Of a DNA stretch of 64,000 bases, positions 22,465-33,243 are shown one piece after another. The DNA is taken from positions 39,843 through 103,842 of the forward strand of contig QRDG01001891.1 of assembly GCA_012064385.1 (NCBI GenBank), read 5' to 3'. Source of the stretch: Puccinellia tenuiflora. Taxonomy: Eukaryota > Streptophyta > Magnoliopsida > Poales > Poaceae. Each line of letters starts with the position of its first letter. Position 1 is the stretch's first letter. The position numbers were made by a program, and so were the translations under genes. The notes under the pieces were generated by a model, which had not been told where the DNA came from, did not search any database, and saw only the letters and a program-made list of their open reading frames with translations.

Positions 22465-22973
22465 AAGCCAAAAAAAACAACGCATAAAATAGTAATGTAA
22501 AAACGTCTATTAAGTTGACGATTACGTTCGTTACCCGCGGTTAACACACATAGGGTTTTCTGTCTATATGCTAATTATGTTCTTTTTTTAATGAATTACT
22601 GTCGGGAGTCCCCCACAGCCTTTTATTAAAATGTTCTTATTTATGATTAACATTGATTCCAATTGCTTCAAATTAGTGTTTTTTATAACATGGTTAAGAG
22701 TCAATTAACCTATGCTAGTAGTAGTTATGCTTTGGGTCATACCAAAACCGTAAGATTGTTTCCCCAAAATTTTGCAAGGAAGAACAAAAACCCCAACAGG
22801 TAGGCATGCCTGCATGCACATATGCAATTGTCATAATATAGCACATTGCCCGCAGAGCTCTCATGTCCACACGTCCGTCCTAGAGATGAATGCACCATGT
22901 CTTTATATATTATACACAACATGCATGCATATATTACTTGTGGACCCATGCATCAACCCTCACAGACCACACC
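22465..22973. other. Upstream region of the cysteine-rich peptide gene
   Basis: AT-rich intergenic DNA starting with the AAG duplication of CACTA-1. A TATATAT element at 22904-22910 lies 64-70 bp before the peptide ATG and is the likely TATA box. Nothing else is recognisable. Confidence 0.5.
22904..22910 (+). promoter_or_regulatory. Probable TATA box of the cysteine-rich peptide gene
   Basis: CTTTATATATTATAC lies 64-70 bp upstream of ATG 22974. Position and sequence fit a plant TATA box; the start site itself is not visible. Confidence 0.5.
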
Positions 22974-23291
22974 ATGTTCTCGGGAAGGAAGCTCTTATTC
23001 ACGGTGCTCATCGCCGGCCTGGTTACGGTGGCAGTTGGTGGTGAGCTGGCGACGACGAGTGATGCGCCAGCGCCGGCGGCCGACCAAGTTGTGTGCTACG
23101 ACGAGTGCATCAAGGAGTGCACCCGCCAGAAGCAGGACCCAGAAGCCTGCACCAAGAAATGCACCTTGCTCCGCTTGGTGGGTTGCTCCGCCTCCCATTC
23201 CGTCGCCGCCGCTATGCGTCACATGCTACCTGTGGGGAATCTCATGCTCAACATTGCTCTCCTTCATCTCCCCTTGGTAATACGGTACTAA
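22974..23291 (+). CDS. Small secreted cysteine-rich peptide precursor, 105 residues
   Basis: I chose ATG 22974 rather than the upstream in-frame ATG at 22890 because it begins a standard signal peptide (MFSGRKLLFTVLIAGLVTVA), lies just downstream of a TATA box and has ACC before the ATG. After a short Ala/Pro linker comes a compact six-Cys block with spacing CX3CX3CX9CX3CX7C (residues about 40-70). A hydrophobic C-terminal tail without Cys follows (HMLPVGNLMLNIALLHLPLV). Paired CX3C motifs recall alpha-hairpinin or thionin-like plant peptides, but no family is certain. The hydrophobic tail could be a second membrane segment or a GPI-type signal. The frame is intact and appears intronless. Confidence 0.72.
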   Translation: MFSGRKLLFTVLIAGLVTVAVGGELATTSDAPAPAADQVVCYDECIKECTRQKQDPEACTKKCTLLRLVGCSASHSVAAAMRHMLPVGNLMLNIALLHLPLVIRY

Positions 23292-23611
23292 ATCATCATA
23301 GATTTTGTACTACTATTTACATAAAATGTACGTACAAGCCCGACAAGTAATTCTCAATCAAGTTGTATGGAAGCCCATTGTATTAAGCGGTGGCCACTGT
23401 TATTTCTTTCCGACTCATTCCACAATCCTCTATGTGTTGAAGCCAATTGCAAGTTGTGGTCATTATTATTGTCTTCTGCCTTTCTATTCTTTTATTTTCT
23501 GCAGTGTGCTATAGTTGGTAGCCTTGTGTTTGTATCTTATTGTCGTTCCTTAACAATAAATTTTTTTAGCCCGGCTTATGTCCACCATAGTTTCCACAAT
23601 TTATTAGAAAT
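23292..23611. other. 3' flank of the peptide gene
   Basis: T-rich sequence with CAATAAATTTTTTT near 23552, a possible poly(A) signal. The last five bases (GAAAT, 23607-23611) are the target site of the LTR retrotransposon that follows. No other feature is seen. Confidence 0.5.
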
Positions 23612-25271
23612 TGTTGCGCTTTAAACGGGGCTCCACACTCGCAAATCGGGAGTCGCCAAGGTGTTTGATCAACCACACCTAAGATTTGGGTACCTCAACG
23701 CCGAGGGTGATGCACCGCAGCTCACGTCGAAGGAGATCCGTCCGAGAGCGCGATACGCAGGACATCCGGCGGACGCTTTTTAGACCCGAAGCCCCGCTCA
23801 CCCGGGAGGGACCCCGTCAGGGCTCGCGGCGAATATGGGCTGCTCTAGGTCGGCCTGACCGCCCCTAGAGAATCGTGGCCTCGTGGATCGCCTGCATAAC
23901 TAGCTAACTACGGAGGAACGACAAGCACAGGTACAGGGGTAAAAGTAGACGAAAGATAGATTGATTGATATGTCGATTGGTGTTGTTCTAATCAATCGGC
24001 CATCACCTCTCACATATATATGAGGCAGCTGGTCTTCCCGTACAAACAAAGGACTCCTCTAGGCTTTCCTTGCAAGAAAAATACACTAATCCACGTCCTA
24101 AACCCTAATTCTAGTCCAAGTCGAACTCCTGTCCAGATTCGTAGCTCCTTCTGTCCTGCTTCTTGCCGTGGCCGTCAAAGTTACAAATCAACTCGGATGG
24201 ATATGACCCAAAGACCAAACTTATACGTCTTGACAAGACAAACAACTCTCGCGATGATCACATTTCCATCCGGAACCGTCTTGACTGTTATCCGGGTCCA
24301 TCTTTGTCTGCTGGTCAAAATCTAGCAAGTGACAAGTTAAGCCGGGTTCTGACTAAACCGGGTTAATTCCTGCCAGGTCACCAACCCAGGTTCTCTCCGA
24401 GTCGCCATTCCCTTCCGAGTGAGCTTGAACCTGTGATCCGGGTTCTGAGTAAAGCGAGTTATGGCTCAGTCGGGTTAACTCCTGCCGGGTCACCGTGGCC
24501 CCGTAAGTTGCACCTTAACCCGGATTGCGATGACTCCAAAAGCATTGTTGAGGTCTTGATGACATGTACAACTCCATGTTAAGCACCCCTCCATCCGAGG
24601 TCATCCTCATGGCACCATAGTCTGAGTTAAGATCTTTCCCGACATGTCGCTCTTCATGGATGCTGTCTTTGCCGGATCGTCAAGCCTTTCCCGGGTCCTT
24701 CTTGGGTTTCCCCAGCCGGCTAACAAGCCTGAGTATAGTAAGACCCGGCTCCATATTGAAATGACGGAACGCCCTCTCTCCGAGATATGATGACATGCCA
24801 GCTTGGCGGCATGCTGGCTTGATGTCGAATTGCCGGTTTGAAGATAAGCCGGATAAACCTTATCATCTTGGTAATCAGCGCGCTAGGTAGCTTGCCGACG
24901 TATCATGGAAGCATGCCGGATTAGAGATATGTCGAACCGCCGGCTTCTCTTCCTATGAAGATTCGGCTTTCTTGCCGAACTTAATGTGACAGTATACCGG
25001 CTCCGGTCACAGCACTGCCGAGTCAAGGTATGCCGGCTTGTGGCTGCCACCGGGATATGAAACGTCGGTTCCTAGATGACCAACGCCGAGTCCTGGGTGA
25101 CCAACGCCGGGTCTCGGGACACGGTGTCCTGCAGCCTGGTGGCTTGACTATTTGAGACATAGCATGTCTCCCTCCTCTTTGTCCATGTCTTGGGGTCCTC
25201 CTGAGAGCGTCTCGCCTAAACCAAGGATATCTAGGGACATGCCGGCCAAGTGCCAAAAATGGGTGCGAACA
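23612..25271 (-). repeat. Left LTR (3' LTR in the element's orientation)
   Basis: 1660 bp with TG..CA ends. It differs from the partner by scattered substitutions and a few small indels, pointing to a fairly recent insertion. It is rich in repeated GCCGGCTTG-type motifs. Confidence 0.92.
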
Positions 25272-25290
25272 CATGCCCCCCTGTTTTCTG
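25272..25290 (-). other. Polypurine tract region of the LTR retrotransposon
   Basis: The minus strand reads CCAGAAAACAGGGGGGCATG directly before the 3' LTR start TGTTCGCACCC. Confidence 0.75.
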
Positions 25291-25701
25291 GTAGAGCTTG
25301 CGTGCCAGAAAATAACTTGCCCAGGGTCTTGGTGTCAGCACGATGTCAACACTCCATCGGCTTTGTATGCCAAGGACGATAATCCTTTTATCGGCCATAT
25401 GCTCAGACTAGCCGCCACCCGGGTAGAGCCACTTCAGAATTTCGTCGTCTTGATACCACAAGCTCCCTCATGTGTGCATCCCGTGGTGCAGCTTTCCTGA
25501 TCGTCAACTCGGATCCTGCAGATAAAAGAAACAGATACCTTGCACTAAATCCTTGTTAGAAACCGACTCGATAATTAAGCCGGTCTTGCCGGTATTGGCG
25601 AAACTGAGCATCGGCTTTTAGGATGAGCACCATTAGCCAGATGTCGACTCTGCCGACATAACATATTCTAGGGGCGATATGCAAATATCGGCCATGCGTC
25701 C

Positions 25702-26625
25702 TCACCTCGAAGGACTAGGGGAACCCGTCCACCAAAGCGTGAATAACCGAAACAAGTCATACGTTTCGGCTGGGGATGAATTTCTAGATGCCGGCTTCGA
25801 TGGAACGGTTGAAAAACATGGATGTTGTGTCGTCCGAGGTCTCCTATAATGAGAGTAATATTTCCGGCTTCTGCCAGCTCCACGCTTGCCCTCCTTTACT
25901 TCTGCCGACACAACAGGAGCTGGCACGCTACTCTCGGCTTGCATACTTCGCTTGGGAACCCACGCCATGTTCCTCTTCTTCAGCTCGTCGGCCCTGAGCC
26001 GCTTCAGCGCTCTTTCCTGCCAATGTGGTAAGCCGATTAAGCATCTCCGCTGTGACTCGGATTTATGCACTGGCAATTTCTCCTTGGGCTTGGGAACCTC
26101 CGGCTTGACTTGTCCAGACTCGACAATTGGGTCCTTGAAAGTAACTCGCCTCACTTCCTTGCCCTTAATAGCCAACGTCAACTCGGCTGGCTCTTTGATA
26201 CTCGGAGTCGAATCCGAAACAACGCACTTGCGACCATCCTTTTTCACTCGGTAGACTTGCTTCACCACCTCCTTCTTCCTCCACGAGCTCCGGTCCAACT
26301 CGGCACTGAGTCGGTTTTTATCATGCATTTGTTGGTTTGTTCTTCTCGGAGCTCCATGAAGTTGGCGAGGTGATTTAGTATAAGAAGGATGGTGTGCCCG
26401 CGAGTTATACCTGTCCCTTGATGGATATGAATAGAAGATGACTCGGGAAGGCATGGATGACTTCGGCATTGGCGGCCCGAAAAGAGTACGTGAATTCGGC
26501 ATGTCAGGCTGCTTCTTTCGACAATCCGGTTTTTCCAAGTTACGCCCTGGGGGTGACTTCGATGCCTTTGCATTAGCTGGCCGATGAGCACTTTTTGCTT
26601 CGCTTATCCTCTGATATTTCTCCAA
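25702..26625 (-). CDS. Gag-type ORF of the LTR retrotransposon, downstream part
   Basis: A 307-residue basic open frame. Seen: many Lys/Arg/Ser/Pro residues, CLIGLPHWQERALKRLRADE and KKRNMAWVPK near the middle, and a basic C-terminal half (GKRGAGRSRKYYSHYRRPR). No zinc knuckle or protease motif. This kind of basic region is common in Triticeae gypsy-related gag proteins, but I cannot name a family. It lies downstream, in the element's orientation, of the other two gag frames. Confidence 0.55.
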   Translation of the reverse strand: MEKYQRISEAKSAHRPANAKASKSPPGRNLEKPDCRKKQPDMPNSRTLFGPPMPKSSMPSRVIFYSYPSRDRYNSRAHHPSYTKSPRQLHGAPRRTNQQMHDKNRLSAELDRSSWRKKEVVKQVYRVKKDGRKCVVSDSTPSIKEPAELTLAIKGKEVRRVTFKDPIVESGQVKPEVPKPKEKLPVHKSESQRRCLIGLPHWQERALKRLRADELKKRNMAWVPKRSMQAESSVPAPVVSAEVKEGKRGAGRSRKYYSHYRRPRTTQHPCFSTVPSKPASRNSSPAETYDLFRLFTLWWTGSPSPSR

Positions 26626-26927
26626 TAATTGAGCGAAGGTAACTTTAGATTTTCTCCTCGTGTGCTTATCGCTGCCTTTGTCCTCTTTGGCTTTGCCGAC
26701 ATCGGTCTCTAGATTTTGTGGTTGCCCCCAGTGTTAAGCGTCTTCGTTGTAGCTTCATTGTGTACCTGTCCGTCTTTGGATGAATCGGCTTGAGGTAACC
26801 GATTCAACACTTGATTGTCGTCAAGTCTAGTTTGCGCTAACTGGTCATTAGCTTGTGCTACACCAACTTATAATCGTCCTTGAGTAGACGATTGTGCAGT
26901 TTGATGACACACGTCGCTTTGAATACT

Positions 26928-27515
26928 CTACTCGCACGAATCCCGGATTTGTCCTTCTCCTGACGACTCGGTATAGTGATCGTCTACGATAATTGGATTA
27001 GCCGGCGATGCACCGACAATGTGACCATCTATACCCGGACTGAAAGTGCATTGCTCGTCTTGTAACCGATAATCATATACCGGTTTTGGATTTAAACAAC
27101 CGAGTGGTGCCGGATCAATGTCACCCGACTCGGCTTTGAATCGTATTTCGTCCTCCTTTTCCGACACTCTTGAATCGGCTATTTGGAGGAGCTGTGAACC
27201 GGGCTTTATGTTTCTGCAATCGAAATAATTACAGAATATACGTCTCATCCGAGACCAAATGTTAGCCAGGCACATAACAAGCAAAGTTGTCCATATGAAT
27301 ATAAAATTTAGCCGGCATGACGGGAACAACTTTGGTTGTGATAAATTGTCACTATTAGCCTCTATGTTTGGTATGATATGTGGACCGGCATAATTAGTAA
27401 CGAGATTATTCCTAACAAACAAATTACTCATCTCGATCGGTCTTTTAAAGTTGACTAGAATCAAACTAGTAGATGTATTGATAATATAATTCTGACCGGA
27501 TCGAAAAACAAGCAA
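26928..27515 (-). CDS. Retrotransposon internal ORF with a hydrophobic segment
   Basis: A 195-residue open frame between the two gag-like blocks. It contains one hydrophobic stretch (FIFIWTTLLVMCLANIW) followed by an acidic half (KEDEIRFKAESGDIDPAPLG). No known motif is visible. A membrane-type segment is unusual for gag; it may be an intron-spanned or degraded part of the polyprotein instead of a separate gene. Confidence 0.35.
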   Translation of the reverse strand: MLVFRSGQNYIINTSTSLILVNFKRPIEMSNLFVRNNLVTNYAGPHIIPNIEANSDNLSQPKLFPSCRLNFIFIWTTLLVMCLANIWSRMRRIFCNYFDCRNIKPGSQLLQIADSRVSEKEDEIRFKAESGDIDPAPLGCLNPKPVYDYRLQDEQCTFSPGIDGHIVGASPANPIIVDDHYTESSGEGQIRDSCE

Positions 27516-28544
27516 ACTGTCGGCTAGGCGTACCTATTTGAAGATGCTGGGATAACTCGGTAGTGGCACAACAAGAACAATGCTTTGCCCCGCCCCGGGA
27601 TAGTTTTCCCACACTTCGACTTCCCCTTTTGGATCTCGTATCGCGTCTCCTATACGCTCTTTATTGACCAAACATTATCCGGCTTCTCTTTCTAGTTCTC
27701 GAAGCTCATCATTAACCGAATCTGGTCCGGTCGTGTCATTTGGCTCTTGATGCTCATCATATCTGGCACGGAACTCGCAGGGTAGCAGGTATACTCCTCT
27801 GCATCCAGAAAAATCGAGCACAGCCGACTCGCGTCGCTTGCCGCGCTTCATCTTGACGAATTCTCCCTGTGTCGGCTCAATGGACTCGGCATGTCTGTCT
27901 GACTCGGCATTACCCGAACTGCCGGGTTCGGTTTCCGCTAATTCGGCTGTGTTTGCCGGGTCAATTTCACACGGTTGATTGGACTCGGCATGTGCACTTT
28001 CGAACCTTGGCTCGATCATGCTAGCCGAATCAACCTTTTCCGGGTCGGCTCGCAGAGATTCGTCTTCTTGCATTGGTGACGCAGATGATTTGACATGATT
28101 GTTGCATGGGGAATCGGACCTGGCAATATCTTCTTCGAGCTTTGCATAAAACGCCTGCAAGTCTTCCTCCTCACGCTTTTTCTTGAGTGTTTCAAATTCT
28201 TTTCTGCATCTCGTTTTGAAAACTTCAAATCCTTGACGCTGGTCGTCAGATAATTGTTCCCAAGCTAGCGTAGTGAAGTCACCAGTGTTTGCTGCTGCAT
28301 CTCTAGTGTCCGGCTTCCCGGATTTATTCGAGTTAGTTGACTCAGCTGTAACCGACGTAGTTGAGCCGGTCGCACTGGTCGAATCAACCTTTTCTCGTTG
28401 TCTGGCTTGCAGCGTTTCACCTTTTGTAGTGCGTGCAGGAGTTAATGTGGTTTCCTCTTCAAGCTCCTTTGCCTCCTGGTCACGCTTCTTCATATATGAC
28501 TCAAGATCTCTCCGGTGCTTGGCCTTCCATTGATCATGGGATTG

Positions 28545-28563
28545 CCCCCCCCCCCCCCCCCCC
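28545..28563. repeat. Mononucleotide run of 19 C (19 G in gag sense)
   Basis: An uninterrupted C run inside the coding region of the retrotransposon gag, encoding poly-Gly in either frame. Confidence 0.9.
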
Positions 28564-29170
28564 GAGTCCATTGGAATATTTCGGCTGTGGTGCGCCGAAA
28601 TTTCGCAGTGGTGAGTGGGAGGTGTTATTGGCTGCAATAACCTGAGTCGGCACCTGTACTCCTGTAGAATTTCCACATAACATGCTACAACCAAAAAGGT
28701 AAGCCGATTCACAAAAATCACAAAGCGCCGAGTAATTAATTCCATGAGGCGATGCGTATGTCGGCTGAGAATAACCGGCCACACGGCTCGTAGAACCATA
28801 GCCGATTCCTCCATCCATCGGCCTGTTGACATCCGATGAATAAAACCGTGAGACATCCTCTAGCCTATGGAGTGTCCCATGTTGATCAACCGAGTATTCC
28901 ATATTGTTCATCGGCCCATAATCCGGGGCGGCCGATGCATGAGAACTCGGATCTATTTGTCGTGTGTAGAATCGGCGGTCCTCTATCGGCTTCTGCTCAT
29001 AGCTATATGGAAGGTAACTAGAACTAGCCGATGTAGTATGCCTATCCATACCGACATAAAGGCAATTTGCATCTACATAATCTGATTGATGATACATGTT
29101 ACCTTGGTAGATTGCTGCCTCTTGATGCGCTCCTAATTGCAAGAACGGGTTGTAGATTGTTTGACGCTTC

Positions 29171-29189
29171 GTCCCCAGCGGAGTCGCCA
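29171..29189 (-). other. Primer-binding-site-like sequence of the LTR retrotransposon
   Basis: Minus strand TGGCGACTCCGCTGGGGAC, 7 nt from the LTR boundary. It begins TGG as primer sites do. I cannot confirm the tRNA from memory. Confidence 0.6.
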
Positions 29190-29196
29190 AAAAGTG

Positions 29197-30858
29197 TGTT
29201 GCGCTTTAAACGGGGCCCCACACTCGCAAATCGGGAGTCGCCAAGGTGTTTGATCAACCACACCTAAGATTTGGGTACCTTGACGCCGAGGGTGATGCAC
29301 CGCAGCTCACGTCGAAGGAGATCCGTCCGGAAGCGCGATACGCAGGACATCCGGCGGACGCTTTTTAGACCCGAAGCCCCGCTCACCCGGGAGGGACCCC
29401 GTCAGGGCTCGCGGCGACTATGGGCTGCTCTAGGTCGGCCTGACCGCCCCTAGAGCCTCGTGGCTTCGTAGATCGCCGGCATAGCTAGCTAACTACGGAG
29501 GAACGAGAAGCATAGGTACAGGGGTAAAAGTAGACGAAAGATAGATTCATTGATATGTCGATTGGTGTTGTTTGATTCAATCGTCCATCACCTCTCACAT
29601 ATATATGAGGCAGCTGGTCTTCCCGTACAAGCAAAGGACTCCTCTAGGCTTTCCTTACAAGAAAAGTACACTAATCCACGTCCTAAACCCTAGTTCTAGT
29701 CCAAGTCGAACTCCTGTCCAGATTCGTAGCTCCTTCTGTCCTGCTTCTTGCCGTGGCCGTCAAAGTTACAAATCAACTCGGATGGATATGGCCCAAAGAC
29801 CAAACTTGTACGTCTTGACAAGACGAACAACTCTCGCGATGATCACTTTTCCATCCGAAACCGTCTTGACTGTTATCCGGGTCCATCTTTGTCTGCTGGT
29901 CAAAATCTGGCAGGTGACAAGTTAAGCCGGGTTCTGACTAAACCGGGTTAATTCCTGCCGGGTCACCACCCCAGGTTCTCTCCGAGTCGCCATTCCCTTC
30001 CGAGTGAGCTTGAACCTGTGATCCGGGTTCTGACTAAGCCGAGTTATGGCTCAGCCGGGTTAACTCCTGCCGGGTCACCGTGGCCCCGTAAGTTGCACCT
30101 TAACCCGGATTGCGATGACTCCAAAAGCATGGTTGTAGGTCTCGACGACATGTACAACTCCATGTTAAGCACCCCTCCATCCGAGGTCATCCTCATGGCA
30201 CCATAGTCTGAGTTAAGGTCTTCCCCGACATGTCGCTCTTCATGGATGCTGTCTTTGCCGGATCGTCAAGCCTTTCCCGGGTCCTTCTTGGGTTTCCCCA
30301 ACCGGCTAACAAGCCTGATTATAGTAAGACCCGGCTCCATATTGAAATGACGGAACGCCCTCTCTCCGAGATATGATGACATGCCGGCTTGGTGGCATGC
30401 TGGCTTGATGTCGGATTGCCGGTTTGAAGATAAGCCGGATAAACCTTATCATCTTGGTAATCAGTGCGCTAGGTAGCTTGCCGACGTATCATGGAAGCAT
30501 GCCGGATTAGAGATATGTCGAACCGCCGGCTTCTCTTCCTATGAAGATTCGGCTTTCTTGCCGAACTTAATGTGACAGTATACCGGCTCCGGTCACAGCA
30601 CTGCCGAGTCAAGGTAAGCCGACTTGTGGCTGCCACCGGGATATGAAACGTCGGTTCCTAGATGACCAACGCCGAGTCCTGGGTGACCAAGCGTCGGGTC
30701 TTGGGACACGGTGTCCTGCAGTCTGGTGGCTTGACTATTTGAGACATAGCATATCTCCCTCCTCTTTGTCCATGTTTTGGGGTCCTCCTGAGAGCGTCTC
30801 GCCTGAACCAAGGATATCCAGGGACATGCCGGCCAAGTGCCAAAAATGGGTGCGAACA
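29197..30858 (-). repeat. Right LTR (5' LTR in the element's orientation)
   Basis: 1662 bp, TG..CA ends, paired with 23612-25271 and followed by the GAAAT target duplication. Confidence 0.92.
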
Positions 30859-30959
30859 GAAATTATTTGGATCAATTACGTGTAATAAGTGAGCCTCGTC
30901 TATCATTATAATAAGCCATGCCACCAATAAAAAGAAGAAAAATAGACCTATATTTCTCT

Positions 30960-31733
30960 CGCCGGCAACGGCCGGAGACGCCCGGCTAGCATCTTCACGA
31001 CGGCCGGCGACCTCCTCCACAACGGCGACCTCCTCCGCGACGGCGCCTCTCCATGACGACGAGCTCCTCCACGACCGCGCCTCCTCCATGACGGCGAGCT
31101 CCTCCACGACGGCGACCTCGACGACGACCTCCTCTGCGATGACGACCTCCTCCACAACGGCGACCTCCTTCTCGACGGCGCCTCCTCCATGACGGCGAGC
31201 TCCTCCATGACCGCGCCTCCTCCATGACGGCGAGCTCCTCCACGACGGCGACCTCGACGATGACCTCCTCCACGACGACGAGCTCCTCCACAACGGCGAC
31301 CTCCTCCACGATGACAACCTCCTCCACGACGGTGAGCTCCTCCACGACGGCGACCTCCTCCACAATGCGAGCAACTCCACGGCGAGCACCTCCACAGCGG
31401 TCGGCGAGTTGCCGGACACGTCGATGTGGGCGGTGGCCGGTGGCTTTTTTTTTAATTCGGAAATTCATAGCCGTGGCGCACCAAAACTAGGTGCGCCACG
31501 GGTCTGTGCACATAGCCGTGGCGCACCAAAACGATGTGCGCCACGGGTATGTAAACATACCCGTGGCGCACCTAGTTTTGGTGCGCCACGGCTATATGCA
31601 CACACCTGTGGCGCACCAGGACCCCTGCACCACGGCTATTGTGTTACCCGTGGCGTGGCAATCCATGGCGCAGCCCCCTGCGCGACGGGTAAGCATTTTT
31701 GCTGCGCCACGGGTAAGCTTTTTTGTGCTAGTG
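30960..31733 (+). mobile_element. CACTA right-end fragment with GTGGCGCACC subterminal hairpins
   Basis: 31460-31733 holds repeated inverted pairs GTGGCGCACC ... GGTGCGCCAC separated by about 7 nt, ending TTTTTTGTGCTAGTG at 31733, the form of a CACTA 3' terminus. No matching CACTA start is found to the left, so the element is truncated; the left limit is uncertain and the minisatellite may be part of its interior. The family differs from CACTA-1 and CACTA-2. Confidence 0.65.
30985..31400. repeat. GC-rich minisatellite of CTCCTCCACGACGGCGA-type units
   Basis: Degenerate tandem units built from (G)A(C/G)CTCCTCCACGACGGCG, about 9-21 bp. All frames are open by composition, giving Ser/Thr-rich or Glu/Val-rich low-complexity products. 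I treat it as a repeat and not as a gene. Confidence 0.75.
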
Positions 31734-33243
31734 ATTGCTTCTAATCAATACGACAAAAGGTCCAAATACTTTGTGCCTCTACAAAAGAACTATGATACAT
31801 TCAACACATGAGTAGCCAGTAACCTCCTCCTCTTCTCTAATCCATTTCTCACGACGCAGTGTCAACATAAATAATCTCAAACGGTTATGCATCTGATCAA
31901 ATCATACTCCATGATGAAACAATGCGAGGTAAGGAACATACAAAATAGCTAAAGGCGGATCAAATCTTGATAACGAAAATTACCATAACATATAAGAATA
32001 TTAGTGGCCATTAAAATGTGTCTATTAATTGTGCATTTAATTTTAGACCAAATTATAGATTATTACACCATTGTGCTTAGTGTAATTGTCGATGATAGTC
32101 ATGTTTCTTTCAAGAAAGCTTCACCCCGTCAACGAAAAACTGATATATTCAGCTGTATAATTATTCATGGCCTATACAAGATTCAATAAATCAATAAAAA
32201 TCAAGCCATGTCAAGTTGACAACTCACGTGTATATTTACTATAAACTATAAACTATAAAGGAGATACATGTTTCATCAAACAAAAGTGCAAAACCAATTT
32301 TTTATTTATCTTAGTATCACACAGAGAAACGCGTAGAGATAACTCGAGAACATATTTTCTTTGAAACATACTATAAATAGCTCCATGATTTCAGGAAAAA
32401 ACATGATATTCTCTCTATGCATCCATGCTCCAACCCGTACAAGTGTTTCCAAATTGCGACAGCAGAACAACTAACTAAATGTGTTGAGTGGCAGCATGTG
32501 GTGGCCGCGTCGACTCGACGAATCGAATGAATGATTTGCCTCCTTTCTTATTTTTTCGTTCCCTGCGTCGTAGGACTAAAAATCATGACTTGTATGGCAA
32601 TAACTAGGTCATCTTGTCTCTACATACTCATTTTAGAAAGATAGTTCGGAGGAAGATACAGATGTTTTGATGTGTGCATCATAGTTGGAAGGTTCCTCTT
32701 GTTGACGGTTGTCTCCTATGATGGGGTGTGGCCAGTGAACCTGAATTTTATGTTCTAACGGTGACACTGATTCAGTCTGTGAAAGTTACGCACCTAATAT
32801 AACTCCTCGATCTGGATCCCGCAAATTACTTTGGTGATGGCTGGGACAGCTTCTCGGGCAGGACGTGCATGAGGATTTTGCTTCAGCAGAAACCTGCGTG
32901 AGTTGCATATGAATTGTGATACCTTATCACTTCTCCATGTCCTATAAAATTTGTCTACATTGATCATACAAGGATAAATGTTCGCCTTTGTTCCACGCTA
33001 TTCCTTCCAGTCTTGAACAACTAATATATGCCATCGTTGAATGTGAATTAACATGACAGGGTAAATCATTTGTCTCGTTTTATAATTAGTTATGTTCTCC
33101 CAGTGTTGAATGTGAATGAACGTGACCAAGTAATGATTATTCTGGTGTTGAGTGTTATACTAAACATATTGTGAAAGCATACCAAAATAGATAGTAAATG
33201 TTAGGGTGAAAAACAAGGTAGGTTCGGGAGGAGATGGAAACAA
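31734..33243. other. Intergenic DNA without recognisable genes
   Basis: AT-rich sequence with short open frames only. I found no protein motif, tRNA or clear transposon ends in this 1.5 kb. Confidence 0.5.

Larger units (their letters stand above)
27675..29190 (-). pseudogene. Retrotransposon gag, N-terminal region split by a 19-G run
   Basis: The first frame starts at ATG 29188-29190, close to the primer site (MATPLGTKRQTIYNPFLQLG), is Tyr/Ser-rich, and runs into a 19-G homopolymer (28545-28563, C on the plus strand), after which it stops. The next frame takes over exactly at the tract (QSHDQWKAKHRRDLESYMKK) and continues as a long Glu/Lys-rich coiled-coil region to a stop at 27675. One base fewer in the tract would join both frames. 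The second half carries charged coiled coil and an acidic Ser/Glu-rich segment (about 27850-28100). A sequencing or assembly error in the homopolymer is a fair alternative. Confidence 0.6.
23612..30858 (-). mobile_element. LTR retrotransposon, 7.25 kb, gag-only (non-autonomous), complete
   Basis: Two near-identical LTRs (23612-25271 and 29197-30858) begin TGTTGCGCTTTAAACGGGG and end GGGTGCGAACA. The element is flanked by GAAAT on both sides (23607-23611 and 30859-30863), a perfect 5-bp target duplication. A polypurine tract (minus strand AACAGGGGGGCATG) borders the left LTR and a primer-site-like TGGCGACTCCGCTGGGGAC (29171-29189, minus strand) lies 7 nt from the right LTR, so transcription runs on the minus strand. 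The 3.9-kb interior has gag-like ORFs but no protease, reverse transcriptase, RNase H or integrase motif. Such elements need enzymes in trans. LTR length and gag type suggest a gypsy-related family. Confidence 0.93.

Noticed and set aside
22890..22973. Upstream in-frame ATG (22890) for the cysteine-rich peptide
   Set aside because: It lies upstream of the TATA box, and using it would bury the signal peptide; ATG 22974 is the natural start.
30658..31490. Open frames of 80-250 residues rich in Ser/Arg/Trp or Glu/Val across the minisatellite
   Set aside because: All frames stay open because of the CTCCTCCACGACGGCGA repeat; no domain, start context or homology signal.
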